Origin: an uncultured Acidimicrobiales bacterium
Lineage (GTDB): Bacteria; Actinomycetota; Acidimicrobiia; Acidimicrobiales; SZUA-35
NCBI GenBank assembly: GCA_937922045.1
Contig: CAKZXA010000032.1
Location: 133,710-197,709 of the forward strand
Length of the DNA stretch: 64,000 nucleotides
Direction of reading: 5' to 3'
Positions 28,946-36,820 of this stretch are shown here, piece after piece (within the stretch, counting starts at the first letter, position 1; every line of letters starts with the position of its first letter). The position numbers and the translations under genes are program-made. The notes under the pieces are model-generated. The model did not search any database, was not told the DNA's origin, and saw nothing but the letters and a program-made list of their open reading frames with translations.

Positions 28946-29029
28946 GGTGTCGGGAACTGTGTCGCTCACAGAGTCGCTCACAGTGTCGCTCACGGTGTCG
29001 CTCACGGTGTCGGGCACGGTGTCGGGCAC
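28946..29029. repeat. Seven tandem copies of a degenerate 12-bp unit, intergenic
   Basis: Seven units of 12 bp run from 28946 to 29029 with consensus ggtgtcgctcac (variants ggtgtcgggcac, agagtcgctcac). It lies between the divergent GT87-like gene and the NfuA-like gene, and is not in frame with either. The two strands encode Asp-Thr-Val-Ser or Val-Ser-Leu-Thr repeats only in chance frames. It could modulate promoter spacing for both genes. Confidence 0.85.
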
Positions 29030-29072
29030 GGTGATGAGGAACGCCGATAGGCGTGTTCTGGGTAGGCGCCAT

Positions 29073-29088
29073 TATCCTGGATCCTATG
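29073..29088 (+). promoter_or_regulatory. -10 box before the NfuA-like gene
   Basis: TATCCT (29073-29078) lies 7 nt before ATG 29086, consistent with a leaderless transcript. It is 44 bp after the end of the 12-bp repeat array. Confidence 0.45.
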
Positions 29089-29772
29089 AGCACGACCGAA
29101 GCATCGAACCCCGAGACCGCACCGGCAACAGAAGCCCCGGCCGAGGTTTCTGGCGACCCGAAAGCGCCGCTCCAGGTTTCGGCCGAGGCGCTCGCCACCG
29201 TGCTCGACGTGCGGGCGACCGAGGACGACCCGGGCAACACCGCTCTGCGAGTGGGAATAACCGGCGCCACGATGACCGACTTTACCTACGCCCTCGACCT
29301 CGTGCCGATCAGCGAGCTCGACGACGACGACATCACCTACCCCCAGGGAAGCCATGGTGAGCTTACGGTCGCGGTCCCCGGCTCCTCAGTGGCCAACATG
29401 ACCGGGGCCACGCTCGACGTTCCGTCTCACGCCGGTGCTTCCGGCGGCCTCGTGATCAAGAACCCGAACCCGCCAGACCCTCTGCTCGGACTCGACCTCG
29501 ATCTGAGCGGTGAGCTCCCGCAGAAGGTACAAACCGTGCTCGACCAGGCGGTCAACCCGGCACTGGCCTCCCACGGTGGCTACGCCACCCTGGTAGCAAT
29601 CAAGGGCACGGTAGCAGAGGTCACGATGGGTGGCGGTTGCCAGGGTTGCGCCGCCAGCGCCATGACCCTTCGGGACGGCATCAAGAAGATGCTGATGTCG
29701 GCCCTGCCGGAGATCACCGATGTGGTCGATGCCACCGACCATGAGGCCGGAGAAAATCCCTTCTATACCTGA
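29086..29772 (+). CDS. NfuA-like Fe-S carrier (NifU C-terminal domain, degenerate A-type domain)
   Basis: The protein of 228 residues has an A-type (HesB/IscA-like) beta domain at residues about 35-140 that contains no cysteine, followed by a NifU-C domain with the cluster-binding pair in GGGCQGCAASAMTL. The layout is that of NfuA, a carrier that hands 4Fe-4S clusters to apo-enzymes such as aconitase or lipoyl synthase. The lack of A-domain Cys is normal for NfuA. The first 30 residues are Glu/Ala/Pro-rich and disordered. Users in this window would include MoaA, WhiB and the ferredoxin. The start at 29086 is chosen over an upstream GTG because of the -10 box. Confidence 0.85.
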   Translation: MSTTEASNPETAPATEAPAEVSGDPKAPLQVSAEALATVLDVRATEDDPGNTALRVGITGATMTDFTYALDLVPISELDDDDITYPQGSHGELTVAVPGSSVANMTGATLDVPSHAGASGGLVIKNPNPPDPLLGLDLDLSGELPQKVQTVLDQAVNPALASHGGYATLVAIKGTVAEVTMGGGCQGCAASAMTLRDGIKKMLMSALPEITDVVDATDHEAGENPFYT

Positions 29773-29942
29773 GTCGGCGCCGAGGTGAGTTGGCAATCAC
29801 CTCCGTTGGAACCTCTGGATACGTCAGCACCGCACGACGGTGGTCGCTCCCTGCTTTGGCGAGCCTGACGTTCGGCGAACTACGCTCGTAGTGATCTGTT
29901 TGTTGTACCTCACCACGGGTGAAGAGGGGATCTGACCGAGCG

Positions 29943-31382
29943 ATGACCGAGACTAGGCGGCCCCGTCGGGGCATCATCGGCTACGGCACGTACGTGCCGT
30001 ACTACCGCTTGCAGCGTTCGGCTATCACCGACGCCTTGGGCACAGGGGGTGGGCGCGGGACGAGGGCCGTGGCTTCCTTCGATGAAGACGCGACCTCCAT
30101 GGCTGTGGAGGCCGCACGTAGAGCGGTCAGGAACCTGGAAGCCAACGGATCACCGTTTGCGCTGGATGCGCTCTACTTTGCTACCGCCACGCCGCCTTAT
30201 CTCGACAAGACAAACGCCAACGTGATCCACGCCGCATTGGATTTACCGTCGGCGGTGTTTGCAGCCGACATGGTTGGTTCCTCCCGCTCACTCGGCGGCG
30301 CCTTGCGGGCCGCGATGGGCTCGCCCCACCCCACGATGGTAGCTTCAGCCGATCTGCGTTCGGGGCGCCCTGGATCGACCGATGAAGCCAGCACCGGTGA
30401 TGCCGGTGTTGCCCTCATCTTCGGAAACGAGACCGATGCTCCCGTTCTGGCGGAACCGATCGCATCGGCCTCGGCGACCGCCGAGTTCCTTGACCGCTGG
30501 CGCCTTCCCGCCTGGAATTACTCCCGCCAGTGGGAGGAGCGGTTCGGCGAGCACGCCTACCTGCCACTCGTGACCGAAGCCGTCGACGCCGCCTTGAAGC
30601 AGGCCGAGCTCGAGCCGTCCGACCTCGATCTGGTGCTGGTCACCGGCCTCCATGCCCGGGCCGTTCGCGGTGCCGTGGCCGCCGCTGGGCTCGGGGCGGT
30701 AACGGTCGGCGATGATCTCGTGGCTGTCCTCGGGAATACAGGAACACCTCACCTCGGTGTCGTGCTCGCTTCTGCGCTCGATCGGGCCGAGCCAAACCAG
30801 ACGATCATGACGATCCATCTGGCCGATGGCGCCGACGTTGGCGTGTTCCGAACCACCGATGCCCTAGCGAACTACACCAACGGTTCGCCCGTCGCGACCC
30901 AGCTCGGTAGCGGAACCGACGGGCTGGACTACAACACCTTCTTGACCTGGCGTGGCTTCCTCGATCGCGAACCGCCTCGTCGCCCCGATCCTGTCGCACC
31001 GGCGGCGCCTCCGTCGTTGCGATCCCAGCGGTGGAAATATGGTTTCGTCGGCTCACGCGACGAATCCAGCGGTGCGATCCATCTTCCACCTCAGCGGGTC
31101 TCGGTCAAGGGTGGCGCGGTCGACGAAATGGAGCCGGTTCCGATGGCCGACGTGCCGGCCACCGTCGTCACCTTTACGATCGACCGCCTTGCCTACTCGT
31201 TGTCACCCCCCGTCGTCGCAGTCGTCATCGACTTCGACGGGGGCGGGCGTTTCCAATGCCAGCTCACCGATGTAAACCCAGATGATGTCAGCATTGGCGA
31301 CCGAGTGACGATGACGTTCCGAAAGTTGTCGACCGCCGAAGGTGTGCACAACTATTTCTGGAAAGCCCGTCCCGCTGCCTGA
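29943..31382 (+). CDS. HMG-CoA-synthase-like protein fused to an OB-fold (DUF35) domain, active-site Cys replaced
   Basis: A 479-residue fusion. Residues 1-330 match archaeal-type HMG-CoA synthase: GIIGYGTYVPYYRL, SFDEDATSMAVEAAR, TATPPYL and VTGLHARAVRG. In the family a nucleophilic Cys sits after the AAD strand; here the segment reads AADMVGSSRSLG, placing Ser114 there. The C-terminal 110 residues are a DUF35-like OB-fold (VTFTIDRLAYSLSPP, DVSIGDRVTMTFRK) whose usual zinc-ribbon cysteines are missing. In archaea thiolase, DUF35 and HMG-CoA synthase form one complex; here the thiolase gene follows 72 nt later. With dxs in the window, a mevalonate role is unlikely; a lipid or steroid side-chain role is inferred. 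ATG 29943 is preferred to GTG 29919. Confidence 0.78.
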   Translation: MTETRRPRRGIIGYGTYVPYYRLQRSAITDALGTGGGRGTRAVASFDEDATSMAVEAARRAVRNLEANGSPFALDALYFATATPPYLDKTNANVIHAALDLPSAVFAADMVGSSRSLGGALRAAMGSPHPTMVASADLRSGRPGSTDEASTGDAGVALIFGNETDAPVLAEPIASASATAEFLDRWRLPAWNYSRQWEERFGEHAYLPLVTEAVDAALKQAELEPSDLDLVLVTGLHARAVRGAVAAAGLGAVTVGDDLVAVLGNTGTPHLGVVLASALDRAEPNQTIMTIHLADGADVGVFRTTDALANYTNGSPVATQLGSGTDGLDYNTFLTWRGFLDREPPRRPDPVAPAAPPSLRSQRWKYGFVGSRDESSGAIHLPPQRVSVKGGAVDEMEPVPMADVPATVVTFTIDRLAYSLSPPVVAVVIDFDGGGRFQCQLTDVNPDDVSIGDRVTMTFRKLSTAEGVHNYFWKARPAA

Positions 31383-31454
31383 TCTCCATCACCAGCAACC
31401 AATCCACCAGCAAACGAGAACACGAAAGCTCGAGACACAAGGACCAAAAGAACC

Positions 31455-32657
31455 ATGGCCTCAAAAGGAATCAAAGACCAAGTAGCCATCGTCGGTATGG
31501 GGTGCACCCCCTTCGGCGAGCACTGGGATAAATCGGTTGATGACATGCTCATCGAAGCCTCGTCGGAGGCCTATGCCGATGCTGGCATAGCTCAGGACGA
31601 TGTCGACGCCTACTGGTTCGGTACGCTCGGTTCGGGCGTTTCGGGCCTCACCCTGAGTAGGGCACTGAAGATCGATTACAAGCCGGTGACCCGGGTCGAA
31701 AACATGTGTGCGACCGGTTCTGAAGCCTTCCGCAACGCGTGCTATGCCGTTGCTTCGGGGGCCTACGACCTTGTGGCTGCCATCGGTGTTGAGAAACTGA
31801 AAGACAATGGCATGTCGGGCCTCGTCGGCGCTCCGCTCCCGAGCGATGGGACCCGACCTGAGCTTACTGCGCCTGCCATGTTCTCACTTCTGGCGCCCGC
31901 CTATGCCAAGAAGTACGGGGTGGACGAGGCCGAGATGAAGGATGTGTTGACGCGCATCGCCTGGAAGAATCACTACAACGGCGCTCGCAATCCTCGGGCC
32001 CAGTTCCGCAAGGAAGTGAGCAAGGAAAAGATCTGTAATGCGCCCCTGATCGCTGGTCAGCTCGGAATTTTCGACTGCTCGGGTGTCTCCGATGGCTCGG
32101 CCATGGCCATCATCTGTCGGGCTGAGGACGCGCACAAGTACACCGACAAGCCACTGTACGTGAAGGCGTTGGCCTTCGCCGCAGGGCCTGCTGCTGGCCC
32201 GATCGACCCGGACTATGACTACACCACCTTCAACGAGGTTTCGGCGAGCGTCGCCGACGCCTACGCCCAGGCCGACATAACCGACCCTCGGGCTGAGATC
32301 GCCATGGCTGAGGTGCATGATTGCTTCACGCCAACCGAGCTGGTGCTCATGGAAGATCTCGGCTTTGCTGAGCGAGGATTGGGCTGGAAGGAGGTGCTGG
32401 CCGGAACCTTTGATCTCGACGGCGAACTACCGATCAACCCCGACGGCGGCCTCAAGAGCTTCGGCCACCCCATTGGAGCGTCCGGCCTGCGAATGTTGTT
32501 CGAATGCTGGCTGCAGTTGCGCCAGGAGGCTCCCGATGATCGTCAGATCCGGTCGGTAACCGAGGATGGCAAGACGCTGGGGATGACCCACAACCTGGGC
32601 GGAGCGCCTGGCGAGTGCGTTAGCTTCGTGTCCATCGTCGGGAGCGAGTTGGGCTAA
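31455..32657 (+). CDS. Thiolase (SCP2/SCPx-type acetyl-CoA acetyltransferase)
   Basis: A thiolase-superfamily enzyme of 400 residues. The nucleophilic Cys is in VENMCATGSEAFRN, the His in AEVHDCFTPTEL, and the C-terminal block GGLKSFGHPIGASGLRM precedes HNLGGAPGECVSFVS. This is the SCPx/archaeal type used in beta-oxidation of branched acyl-CoA or sterol side chains and in partner complexes with DUF35 proteins. It probably works with the preceding HMGS-like/OB-fold protein. ATG 31455 is preceded by AGGA about 10 nt upstream. Confidence 0.9.
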   Translation: MASKGIKDQVAIVGMGCTPFGEHWDKSVDDMLIEASSEAYADAGIAQDDVDAYWFGTLGSGVSGLTLSRALKIDYKPVTRVENMCATGSEAFRNACYAVASGAYDLVAAIGVEKLKDNGMSGLVGAPLPSDGTRPELTAPAMFSLLAPAYAKKYGVDEAEMKDVLTRIAWKNHYNGARNPRAQFRKEVSKEKICNAPLIAGQLGIFDCSGVSDGSAMAIICRAEDAHKYTDKPLYVKALAFAAGPAAGPIDPDYDYTTFNEVSASVADAYAQADITDPRAEIAMAEVHDCFTPTELVLMEDLGFAERGLGWKEVLAGTFDLDGELPINPDGGLKSFGHPIGASGLRMLFECWLQLRQEAPDDRQIRSVTEDGKTLGMTHNLGGAPGECVSFVSIVGSELG

Positions 32658-32667
32658 GGGCCCGGTC

Positions 32668-33381
32668 TCAGCAGGCGAGCGGCAGCGGTTCGGCGCCGCC
32701 GGGTGCCGTCGCTCGCAGCTCATCCAACGCATCGACAAGTTCAACGGCAGCAATAGCCCAACCGCGCGTGTCGGAACGGGTGGTAGCGAAGATCATGCCG
32801 ACGACCGAACCCTGCTCGTCGAGTACGGCGGCGCCCGAGTCGCCGCGTTCGATGTCGGCGTCGAGCTCGATGGCCTCACGGCGCCCCTCGCCATCTAGCG
32901 TGACGGTCACCGCTCTGCGCACGGATGCTGATTTGGGCTCAAGCCCGTCGCCTTTGGAGACGGTGGCTACCGTTAGCGGCTGCTGTTCTACCACGGTTGA
33001 ACCTTGCTCTTCGAGGACGAGCGACCCGGATAGCGGCACTGAACGACTCGACCGCAAGCGGAAGATCGCTATGTCTTTAGCCTCGTCCCGGTAGACGAGA
33101 TCGGCGGCGACAGGCTCGCCGTCAGGTTCGGCGACGGTAATCGATTTCGCCTTCTCGAGAGGGTGGGCTGCCGAGAAGACAAGCGACGCCGAGATGGCGA
33201 ACCCGTTTGCCACCTGGGGGCCGCCCCCACACTCGCCGATCTCCACATAGAGCGCGCCGGCGAACGGTTCTCGGTCGCCTTGATCGCTACAGCCGGCCCC
33301 CGCTGCGAGCAGCACAACAAGCAGGGAAAGGCCTACAGCGAGATGCCTAGCAGGAGGCCATCGAGTCGACGTAGGAACCAC
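32668..33381 (-). CDS. Trypsin-like serine protease, lipoprotein
   Basis: The N-terminus is a signal peptide ending in LLAAGAGC, a lipobox-like site with Cys, so the protein is lipid-anchored outside the membrane. The body has the trypsin triad: His in FSAAHPL, Asp in AKDIAIFRL, Ser in ERGDSGAAVLD. It is a short HtrA-like domain without PDZ, about 200 residues. The role may be envelope protein quality control. GTG 33381 is chosen since TAGCCT lies 7 nt upstream of it (33394-33389); GTG 33387 is two codons earlier. The stop lies 11 nt from the convergent thiolase stop. Confidence 0.82.
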   Translation of the reverse strand: MVPTSTRWPPARHLAVGLSLLVVLLAAGAGCSDQGDREPFAGALYVEIGECGGGPQVANGFAISASLVFSAAHPLEKAKSITVAEPDGEPVAADLVYRDEAKDIAIFRLRSSRSVPLSGSLVLEEQGSTVVEQQPLTVATVSKGDGLEPKSASVRRAVTVTLDGEGRREAIELDADIERGDSGAAVLDEQGSVVGMIFATTRSDTRGWAIAAVELVDALDELRATAPGGAEPLPLAC

Positions 33382-33488
33382 GAGCACGAGGCTACATCGT
33401 CGTGGCTCATCTTCGGCTCCGTCATGTAGGTGTCATGACCCCGTCTGCGACGTTGGAATTTGGGCATACTTTGGTGCACGCTTCATGA

Positions 33489-34001
33489 GTGTCAACGAAT
33501 TCGGCGGGGTACTCGATACTGGGCCTCGATGCTTCGGCGCTCGTCGGCGCAACCTGGTTACCGGATGATTCTCTGATGTTGAGCGACATCCTGAGCTCGA
33601 CCGGAATTCCGTTCGAGGGCGCGGCCATACCGGTGGCCTTGCACGAGGCGCGTTCCTCGGAGGCCACCTTTGATGCCGCCGAGTGGGCTGCTGAGCTGAT
33701 CGTCACCCAGGGGGGCCGGTTCTTTGTCTGTCTGCCGACGGCAATCCGAGATGCAACCGCTCTATCTCACCCGCTGGCTGTTGGTCCCCGATCCTGGAAT
33801 CACGCGATCGCCATGGTGCGTCGCCTCGAAGCGATGTGCCAGCGTTACGGTCTCGAACTAGTCGTTCCGGAGGAACGCAACGGAGCGTTGGTCGACGATA
33901 GTCGACTCGATCTTCACAAGCCGATCGGCTATGTTCTCGATACCGCCGGGTTGGCGAAGCAGGGCATGGAACCACGCCGGCTCACCGCCCGTCCAGCCTG
34001 A
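33489..34001 (+). CDS. Short TIM-barrel-like protein (sugar isomerase/epimerase-like fragment)
   Basis: The protein of 170 residues has strand-helix units such as GGRFFVCLPTAIR, GLELVVPEERNGALVDD and a final PIGYVLDTAG, which resemble the middle strands of xylose-isomerase-like TIM barrels (family of about 260-280 residues). The last strands, with their metal-binding His and Glu, are missing, so it is either a half-barrel remnant or a distinct small family. It starts at GTG 33489; an ATG at 33485 is in another frame. It precedes the dehydrogenase gene by 50 nt and is probably co-transcribed. The function is not known. Confidence 0.5.
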   Translation: MSTNSAGYSILGLDASALVGATWLPDDSLMLSDILSSTGIPFEGAAIPVALHEARSSEATFDAAEWAAELIVTQGGRFFVCLPTAIRDATALSHPLAVGPRSWNHAIAMVRRLEAMCQRYGLELVVPEERNGALVDDSRLDLHKPIGYVLDTAGLAKQGMEPRRLTARPA

Positions 34002-34051
34002 GCGGCGACACCGCCATCCCAGGGAGTTCGAGGAAGTTTGAGGACGTTTTG

Positions 34052-34999
34052 GTGAATACCGTTTCGATCGCCCATGTCGACCGGACCTATGAGAGCCTGG
34101 ACCGTTGGACAAAGGGTCGGCTTCACGTGGTCGGACCCGAGGATGAAGCCCTCAGCGAGGCTGTCGTGGCTATCGTCGGCGGACCAACCTGGGACGCGGC
34201 TCGATTCGATCTTGCACCAAAACTCAAGGTATTGGCCCGTACGGGGATCGGTGTGGACGCTGTCGACCTTGAAGAAGCAACCCGCCGCGGCGTGTTGGTC
34301 ACCAACACTCCTGAGGGCCCGACGGTTTCGACCGCCGAACATGCCATCGCCCTGCTCTTCGCAGTAGCGAAGACATTGCCCGCCCACCAGCGAAGGTTGC
34401 GTGAGGCGACGGGAGGATATGCCGGCGTGAGCACGGCTGTCGAGCTCGACGGTCTGACTATCGGATTGTTGGGATTCGGGCGTATCGCTCGCCGAACCGC
34501 TCGTATCGCGGCCGCCGTCGGCATGGAGGTTTTGGCCCACGATCCTTATCTGGCTGCAAGCGATCTCGTCGATGGCCCGCCGGTACGTCTGGTCGACTTC
34601 GATGGGCTATTGGCCGAGTCACATGTCCTCTCGCTGCACGCCCCGCTAACCGAGGCGACCACCGGATTGTTCTCGGCGCCTATCCTTGCGCGCTGTCGGC
34701 CTGGGGCAATCCTGATCAACGCCGCTCGCGGCGGCCTGGTCGACACCGACGCTCTGGTCGAGGCGTTGCGCTCTGGCCAGCTCGCCGCCGCCGGCCTCGA
34801 TGTGACGGAGCCGGAACCTCTCGACCCTGATCACCCCTTGCTGGCGATGGAAAACGTCGTCGTGACCCCCCACATAGCGTCGTCGACGGTGGTCGGGCGC
34901 GATCGCATGATGCGCATGGCGATCGAGCAGGCCCTGCTGGCGCTCGATGGCGAGCGACCAACCCATCTCGTCAACGAGGCGGCCTGGTCAAACCGCTGA
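34052..34999 (+). CDS. NAD-dependent D-2-hydroxyacid dehydrogenase (phosphoglycerate dehydrogenase-like)
   Basis: The 315-residue protein has the D-2-hydroxyacid dehydrogenase layout: KVLARTGIGVDAVD, NTPEGPTVSTAEHAI, the NAD loop GLLGFGRIARRTARIA, catalytic Arg in NAARGGLVD, Glu in DVTEPEPL and His in VVTPHIASS. It lacks the SerA regulatory domain. The substrate could be 3-phosphoglycerate or another 2-hydroxyacid such as glyoxylate; the sequence does not decide. GTG 34052 has AGGA at a good distance. It is probably read with the TIM-barrel-like gene. Confidence 0.85.
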   Translation: MNTVSIAHVDRTYESLDRWTKGRLHVVGPEDEALSEAVVAIVGGPTWDAARFDLAPKLKVLARTGIGVDAVDLEEATRRGVLVTNTPEGPTVSTAEHAIALLFAVAKTLPAHQRRLREATGGYAGVSTAVELDGLTIGLLGFGRIARRTARIAAAVGMEVLAHDPYLAASDLVDGPPVRLVDFDGLLAESHVLSLHAPLTEATTGLFSAPILARCRPGAILINAARGGLVDTDALVEALRSGQLAAAGLDVTEPEPLDPDHPLLAMENVVVTPHIASSTVVGRDRMMRMAIEQALLALDGERPTHLVNEAAWSNR

Positions 35000-35009
35000 G
35001 CCGAGGATG

Positions 35010-35768
35010 CTAGAAGGCGGTGCCCCCGTCGATCTTCAGGATCGAGCCGGTCGTATAGCTTGAGGCGTCGGATGCGAAATAGAGAGCGGCGCCGACAATT
35101 TCGTCGGCCTCGCCGCCTCGCTGGAGTGGGATCTCACGTTGGGCGGTGCGTTCGAACTCATCCAAGTTCCATGCCTTCGAGATGTCGGTCATGAAGGGCC
35201 CGGGCATGATGGTGTTGACCCGAACGGTTGGGGCGTAGGCACGGGCGAACGACTGAGTCATGTTGTTGACCGCTGCCTTGGCGCCGCCATAGATCGCCTC
35301 ATTGGGCGTTGGTCTTACAGAGGCGATCGAGCTCACGTTGATGATGGACCCGCCGCCCTCGGCGGCCATTCGTTCTCCAAAGAGGGCCGACAAGCGAAAC
35401 GGTCCCTTGAAGTTGACGTCGAGCACCTTGTCGAACAGGGCCTCGGTCACGTTGGTTAGAGAATCGTAGAGAGGCGACATGCCCGCATTGTTGACCAGGA
35501 TGTCGCAGCGACCGAATCGCTCATAGACGGTTTCGAAGAGCGTGTCGCACTGATCCCAATGGCCGACATGGCACGCCACCGGGAGCGCCTGGCGTTCGGT
35601 CTGGTTCGTTACCTCGGCTGCCAGCAGTTCACAGGCCGGAAGTTTACGGCTGGCGATGACTACGTCGGCCCCTGCTTCAGCGAAGGCGCGGACCATAGAG
35701 CGTCCGAGTCCCCGGCTTCCACCGGTTACCACGGCCACCTTGCCGGTGAGGTCGAAGAGGTCGTTCAT
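35010..35768 (-). CDS. Short-chain dehydrogenase/reductase
   Basis: A classical SDR of 252 residues with TGGSRGLGRSMV, NNAGMS, Ser in NVSSIAS and Tyr-x-x-x-Lys in YGGAKAAV, and GSILKIDGG at the end. The Arg in IASRKLP suggests NADP(H). It converges on the dehydrogenase gene and is divergent from the thioesterase gene, so it has its own promoter. The substrate is unknown; the thioesterase next door hints at acyl-CoA or steroid metabolism. Confidence 0.88.
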   Translation of the reverse strand: MNDLFDLTGKVAVVTGGSRGLGRSMVRAFAEAGADVVIASRKLPACELLAAEVTNQTERQALPVACHVGHWDQCDTLFETVYERFGRCDILVNNAGMSPLYDSLTNVTEALFDKVLDVNFKGPFRLSALFGERMAAEGGGSIINVSSIASVRPTPNEAIYGGAKAAVNNMTQSFARAYAPTVRVNTIMPGPFMTDISKAWNLDEFERTAQREIPLQRGGEADEIVGAALYFASDASSYTTGSILKIDGGTAF

Positions 35769-35908
35769 GGGTGCTTCCTACCTGTCGTTTCTCGCCCCCA
35801 GCGGCATGTCGGGTTCTGGGCATCTACCGTTCCGCTGGGATCGTAGCGGCAAGATCACCTTGTGATCCATCTAGGCTGGACGCTCGAACGCCGGAGAAAG
35901 CGCCCATC

Positions 35909-36814
35909 GTGGAGAAGTCGAAGCACGTGAGAGACAACGCCGACACCACCCTGTCGCCATCCGAGCCGGTCCCGATCGCTGAGGTCGACTTCGGTGACCT
36001 CATGGACTTGCGCAAACACGGTCCAGACACGTTCATGGGCCTGTCGCCCCGCTATCCGTGGGGTCGACTCTTCGGCGGCCAGGTCATCGCCCAGAGTTTG
36101 CGGGCTGCCCAGCTTTCGGTAGCCGACAGCTACAACATTCACTCTCTGCATGCCTATTTCATCAGAGGGGGAACGCACAAGGAGCCGGTTCGCTTCGAGG
36201 TTGATCGAATCCGTAATGGTCGCTCCTTCGTGACCCGCCGCGTGGTGGCTCGCCAATCGTCAGGCGCCATTCTGAACCTCTCGTGCTCGTTTCAAGTAAC
36301 CGAGGCCGAGGCCGATGTGCAAACCGCCCAACCGCCGTTGGAGGTGCCAGGACCGGAGTCAGCGGCCGATACGGGGTGGGGACAGGGCTTGCTTGAAAGG
36401 CGACCGGTGCTAACCGAGCACGCCCACACACTCACCTGGGTGAAGCTGCGTGCTGCCGATATCACCGATCCATCTCTGATGGCATGTGCGCTGGCTTTCA
36501 TGTCGGACTCCGTACCTACCGGAGGGGTTCGTTCGGCCCATCCGATCCAGGTCGAACGCTCGAAAGTGCGAGAAACATTCGTCGGTGCCAGCCTTGATCA
36601 CGTCGTGTACTTTCAGCGTCTCCCCACGACCTTGGATCAATGGTTCTTGGCCGATGTTCGCTGCCATGGGCTGGTCGGAGGCCGCGGTGTTTCCGTCGGC
36701 GATCTCTACGACCCGGCCGGGACGCAGGTTCTGACCATTGTCCAGGAAGTCCTGTTGCGGCAACGGCGCCGCGAAACCGGGGGAGAAGCCGGGCTCAGCG
36801 GTAAAGATATTTAG
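35909..36814 (+). CDS. tesB: Acyl-CoA thioesterase II (TesB-like)
   Basis: The protein of about 301 residues is a double hotdog thioesterase of the TesB family. It has RYPWGRLFGGQVIAQSL with the N-terminal hotdog, SLHAYFIRGGTHKEPVRFEV, RNGRSFVTRRVVARQ, a later LDHVVYFQR and QWFLADVRCHGLVGGRG with the second Gln/Asp area. It hydrolyses acyl-CoA to free acid. GTG 35909 is chosen because GGAGAAAG lies about 9 nt upstream; the longer frame to 35771 would run into the SDR gene upstream region. It converges on dxs with a 6-nt gap. Confidence 0.88.
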   Translation: MEKSKHVRDNADTTLSPSEPVPIAEVDFGDLMDLRKHGPDTFMGLSPRYPWGRLFGGQVIAQSLRAAQLSVADSYNIHSLHAYFIRGGTHKEPVRFEVDRIRNGRSFVTRRVVARQSSGAILNLSCSFQVTEAEADVQTAQPPLEVPGPESAADTGWGQGLLERRPVLTEHAHTLTWVKLRAADITDPSLMACALAFMSDSVPTGGVRSAHPIQVERSKVRETFVGASLDHVVYFQRLPTTLDQWFLADVRCHGLVGGRGVSVGDLYDPAGTQVLTIVQEVLLRQRRRETGGEAGLSGKDI

Positions 36815-36820
36815 CCGTTG

